Source: Meishania sp964351985
GTDB taxonomy: Bacteria > Bacteroidota > Bacteroidia > Flavobacteriales > Flavobacteriaceae
Reading direction: 5' to 3'
Assembly: GCA_964351985.1 (NCBI GenBank)
Contig: CAYGPR010000020.1
Span: forward strand, 1-64,000
DNA: 64,000 bases
Positions within the stretch are counted from its first letter, which is position 1. Every line of letters begins with the position of its first letter. Below, piece after piece: positions 61,083-64,000 of the stretch. Under the pieces are notes generated by a model, which saw nothing but the letters and a program-made list of their open reading frames with translations, was not told the origin of the DNA and did not search any database. The translations under genes were made by a program, and so were the position numbers.

Positions 61083-62756
61083 ATGAAGACCACTTCCAAA
61101 TTCGTAATTTCACTTTCCTTGCTTCTATTCTTAGGTTGTAAAAACACCAAATCAAACCCAGACCTAGCTTCTTTGGATTTACTAAGAGGCGACCTTCAAT
61201 TATGCGGAGACGGACAATTCGGAGAAGTTAGTTTTTCAGAATCGTGTAATTACGAAACTCGGGAAACCTTCGACCTAGCTATCTCTCTGCTCCATTCCTT
61301 TGAATATATCGAATCGGAAAAAGCCTTTGTGCAAGTCATTGATGCAGACCCGGAATGCGCTATGGCCTATTGGGGAGTTGCCATGAGTATTTATCATGGG
61401 CTTTGGGCGCCGCCAGAACAATCCGTCTTGGAAAAAGGGATAAAACTTCTTGAAGTTGCCGAAAAACTGCCCAAATCAAAAAAAGCGGAACAGTATTTAG
61501 ATGCAATCGGTGCGTTCTATAAGGATTGGAAAACAGTCGACAACCAAACCAGAAAAGAAAAGTATGCCCAAAAGATGGAAGAAATGTACCTCGAAAACAA
61601 AGAGGATACCGAGGTTGCCGTTTTCTATGCTTTGGCCCTTCGCGCATCGGCCGTACCAAGTGATATGACCTATTCCAAGCAAAGGGAAGCAGGTGAAATT
61701 TTGGAAGATCTGTTCAAAAAAGAACCCAACCATCCGGGTATCGCACATTATATAATCCATTCGTATGACTATCCCGAACTGGCCGAATTAGGACTCATCA
61801 CGGCAAGACGCTACGCGGAGATTGCACCGAATTCCGCACATGCGCAGCATATGCCTTCCCATATCTTTACACGCCTCGGACTTTGGGAGGAGTCTATTAT
61901 TACCAACATCAATTCGGCATCTTCTGCCATTTGCTATGCCGAAAGTGTTTCTCCCGGAGCCCATTGGGATGAGGAAGTGCATGCCATGGGGTATTTGGTG
62001 TATGCCTATTTACAAACGGGGGATAACAAAAATGCGATTGAGCAATATGATTATCTCAAATCCTTTGAGAAAATATTTCCCGAAAATTTTAAAATCGCCT
62101 ATACGGCCGCAGCGATTCCAGCCCGCATCGCAGTAGAAAATAAAAACTGGGAGGAAGCAGCCAATCTTGAACTTCCCCAGAATTTAGGACTCGCTTGGAA
62201 AAACTTCCCATGGCAAAAGTCGCTGCTCCATTTTGCCAAAGCATTAGGAAATATTCATATTAATGACTTGAAAGCTGCTCAGGAAGAACTTGACTTACTT
62301 GTTTCTTTCGAAAGTGAATTGCTTGAGTTGGAAGATGCCTATAAAGCCAACCAAGTGGCCATTCAAATTGAGACGGTGGAAGCTTGGCTACAATTGAAAA
62401 AAGGAAATAAAGAAGAAGCCATTGCACTAATGACCACTGCGACGGACATGGAAAGTAAGACCTCAAAACATCCCGTAACTCCTGGAGAAATTTTACCCGC
62501 TGACGAACTTTTGGCCGATATGTATTTAGAGATGGGCAAACCGACCGAGGCTTTAACCGCGTACGAGCTAAATCTAAAAAGACGTCCGAATAGGTTCAAT
62601 GGGCTATATGGAGCCGCAATTGCCGCGAAACAATCGGGCAAACTTGAAAAAGCGGCACTTTATTTTAATCAACTTATCGCAATGACCCAAAAGTCAAGCA
62701 GCGACCGACCTGAAATCATAGAAGCCAAAGCATTTGTAAAACAACAGGTAAGCTAG
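61083..62756 (+). CDS. TPR-type lipoprotein with conserved histidine cluster
   Basis: This 557-residue exported protein has a lipobox (FLGC, Cys19) and helical hairpin repeats of the tetratricopeptide type throughout. Near the middle is an unusual histidine-rich block: HYIIH at 222-226, then SAHAQHMPSHIFTRLG at 251-266 (His253, 256, 260) and AHWDEEVHAMG (about 293-303). AMAYWGVA near residue 95 is also shared with the neighbour at 62977. This combination suggests a metal-binding site held on a TPR scaffold. No enzyme family is assigned to it. The next gene encodes a paralog with the same signature. Confidence 0.8.
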   Translation: MKTTSKFVISLSLLLFLGCKNTKSNPDLASLDLLRGDLQLCGDGQFGEVSFSESCNYETRETFDLAISLLHSFEYIESEKAFVQVIDADPECAMAYWGVAMSIYHGLWAPPEQSVLEKGIKLLEVAEKLPKSKKAEQYLDAIGAFYKDWKTVDNQTRKEKYAQKMEEMYLENKEDTEVAVFYALALRASAVPSDMTYSKQREAGEILEDLFKKEPNHPGIAHYIIHSYDYPELAELGLITARRYAEIAPNSAHAQHMPSHIFTRLGLWEESIITNINSASSAICYAESVSPGAHWDEEVHAMGYLVYAYLQTGDNKNAIEQYDYLKSFEKIFPENFKIAYTAAAIPARIAVENKNWEEAANLELPQNLGLAWKNFPWQKSLLHFAKALGNIHINDLKAAQEELDLLVSFESELLELEDAYKANQVAIQIETVEAWLQLKKGNKEEAIALMTTATDMESKTSKHPVTPGEILPADELLADMYLEMGKPTEALTAYELNLKRRPNRFNGLYGAAIAAKQSGKLEKAALYFNQLIAMTQKSSSDRPEIIEAKAFVKQQVS

Positions 62757-62906
62757 ACTATTGAAAAAAATGTAACAAAAACATAAAAAGAGCATCCAAG
62801 AAATAAGCCATACCAATTCTCGGTACCAATCGAAATCGCGGATTCATGAATACCTCTAAAAAATAAGTGAAAACCAGCGAACTAAATGTTCAATGGCGCC
62901 GTGCCC

Positions 62907-62935
62907 GCCGGCAGGCAGGAATTACACCTGCCGGC
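62907..62935. repeat. GC-rich hairpin, possible dispersed repeat
   Basis: GCCGGCAGG at 62907-62915 pairs perfectly with CCTGCCGGC at 62927-62935 across an 11-base loop. The GC content is far above that of the surroundings. Such CCTGCCGGC-type palindromes are often dispersed repeats in flavobacterial genomes; no second copy is in this window. Confidence 0.45.
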
Positions 62936-62976
62936 CGGAGGACTGGTTTGGCAAAAAAATAACTAAATACAAACAA

Positions 62977-64000
62977 ATGAAAACAAAGTTAGGGTTAGCC
63001 ATAATAGCTTTGGCACTATTGGTCGGAGTCCAATTTTTAACAAAGAACAACAACACCGAAACGACGCAAAATTATCAAAAAGCGTCCTTTAATTTTATAA
63101 AGTGTACATCTACCAAATATATGTTGGATGTGGTGGATACCACCCAACAGATCTCACCACTTTTCACGAATCTTGGTAATCTCCATTTTTCAATAAGCAC
63201 TAAAAATGAGAGGGCGCAAGCTTTTTTTGACCAAGGTGTAAAATTGTCCTATGCCTTCAACCATGCTGAAGGGCACCGCTCATTTATGGAAGCGGCAAGA
63301 TTAGACTCCAACTCTGCGATGACGTATTGGGGGCAGGCGTTCGCGCTGGGTCCAAATATCAATGACCCATTACCTGATGAAGAGCGTAAAAATAAAATAA
63401 ACGAGGCCATGGTCAAGGCTAAAAAGTTGGCAGCAAAAGCCAGTAATAAAGAGCAGGCACTTATTGAGGCCCTATCCGCTAGGTACAGTGAAGATTTGAC
63501 AGCAGATGTTGCCGAACTTAATATGGCCTACATGAATGCCATGACCAAGGTGGTCAACAAATATCCTGAAGATGCCAATATCCAGATTTTATATGCTGCA
63601 TCGGTAATGAATACGGTTCCATGGAATTATTGGGACAAAGACGGTAATCCTTCCCCGAATATTAAAGAAGCGAAAGCAGCATTGGAAAAGGCCATTGAAC
63701 TAGTACCGGAAAACCCCGGTGGACATCATTATTATATTCATATGGTGGAATTGCCTTATCCAGATCTTGGGGAACCAAGTGCGGATCAGTTGGCTTCTTT
63801 AATGCCCGGCGCAGGTCATATCGTGCACATGCCTTCTCATATTTATATTCGGGTAGGCAGATATTTGGATGCCGTAAAGGTGAACCAAGCCGCAATTTTG
63901 GCCGATGAAGATTATATTGCGCAGTGCTTTTCCCAAGGGCTTTACCCACTTGGCTATTATCCGCATAATATTCATTTTTTATGGTCTTCCGCCAGTTTAT
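62977..64000 (+). CDS. TPR-type exported protein with histidine cluster, paralog, truncated by the window end
   Basis: The gene opens at the ATG at 62977 with a signal-anchor-like hydrophobic start (LAIIALALLVGVQFL) and runs off the right end after 341 codons. The visible part is full of TPR-type helices. It carries the same signature as the protein before it: AMTYWGQA near residue 117, HYYIH at 251-255 and HIVHMPSHIYIRVG at 281-294 (His281, 284, 288). The overall order and spacing are equal to the neighbour (25 residues between the two motifs), but the flanks are well diverged, so the duplication is old. There is no clear lipobox. The C-terminal part is not visible. Confidence 0.8.
   Translation, partial: MKTKLGLAIIALALLVGVQFLTKNNNTETTQNYQKASFNFIKCTSTKYMLDVVDTTQQISPLFTNLGNLHFSISTKNERAQAFFDQGVKLSYAFNHAEGHRSFMEAARLDSNSAMTYWGQAFALGPNINDPLPDEERKNKINEAMVKAKKLAAKASNKEQALIEALSARYSEDLTADVAELNMAYMNAMTKVVNKYPEDANIQILYAASVMNTVPWNYWDKDGNPSPNIKEAKAALEKAIELVPENPGGHHYYIHMVELPYPDLGEPSADQLASLMPGAGHIVHMPSHIYIRVGRYLDAVKVNQAAILADEDYIAQCFSQGLYPLGYYPHNIHFLWSSASL

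Noticed and set aside
1..64000. tRNA, rRNA or riboswitch genes
   Set aside because: No cloverleaf-type or conserved rRNA segment, and no recognised riboswitch core was found by reading; a covariance-model search would be needed to exclude weak cases.

Overview
This is a 64-kb chromosomal window of about 40% GC from a member of the Bacteroidota, most likely a marine Flavobacteriaceae species (Zobellia/Maribacter/Arenibacter-like; the genus is a guess). The evidence is the TAnnTTTG-type promoter elements, the lack of strong Shine-Dalgarno sites, the many small PorT-like outer-membrane barrels, GIN (DUF2807) and DUF4097 envelope proteins, DUF1080, DUF5686-like and S41 proteins, and the gene neighbourhoods. 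No rRNA, tRNA, CRISPR array, prophage or complete insertion sequence was seen. There is one assembly gap (10 N at 20168-20177).

Layout. 1-123: start of a secreted galactose-oxidase-like gene leaving the window. 325-3258: ECF sigma factor, anti-sigma-like membrane protein and two secreted beta-strand-rich proteins (DUF4097, DUF2807). 3313-13774 (minus): a glycogen/alpha-glucan cluster read as glgE, a 65-residue membrane protein, maltokinase, glgB, GH31 alpha-glucosidase, then an M48 metallopeptidase lipoprotein and, behind a terminator, an MFS transporter. treS, the usual maltose source for GlgE, is not in this cluster. 13973-18192 (plus): collagen-like lipoprotein, MsrB, DinB-like protein, dihydrolipoyl dehydrogenase, PepSY-TM and DUF3817 proteins. 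18345-26411 (minus): barrels, an ASCH-domain lipoprotein interrupted by the assembly gap, a DUF5686-like protein, aroQ and an array of five small barrel genes, followed by xerD in the opposite direction. 27654-32164: GH13 oligo-1,6-glucosidase, NDH-2 and an M20 amidohydrolase. 32313-36441: a second ECF sigma/membrane-protein pair, a PlsC-like acyltransferase, and a Nudix/cyclophilin pair whose divergent start codons share one CATG.

36551-43533 holds a conserved but functionally obscure membrane module: RDD protein (divergent), then SpoIIM-like, polytopic, DUF4129, DUF4350, MoxR ATPase and DUF58 genes in one tightly packed operon. 44211-60738 is a long same-strand run of mostly exported hydrolases and lipoproteins: gamma-glutamyltransferase, DUF1080, S41 peptidase, an NHL/SMP-30-like propeller, a class-C-beta-lactamase-like hydrolase, a GH140-like glycosidase and an M28 peptidase. 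Small cytoplasmic genes (antibiotic-biosynthesis monooxygenase fold, VOC, WYL regulator, DUF2007) are interspersed.

The right end (61083-64000) carries two neighbouring paralogous TPR-type exported proteins that share an unusual histidine-rich signature (HYxIH, then HxxHMPSHI). This signature looks like a metal site and is the best candidate here for an uncharacterised activity. Other items worth attention are the GlgE cluster without TreS, a structured four-hairpin intergenic region (54165-54321), a 66-bp palindrome-ended MITE-like repeat (32172-32237), and a decayed second copy of the DUF3817 tail (19614-19667).
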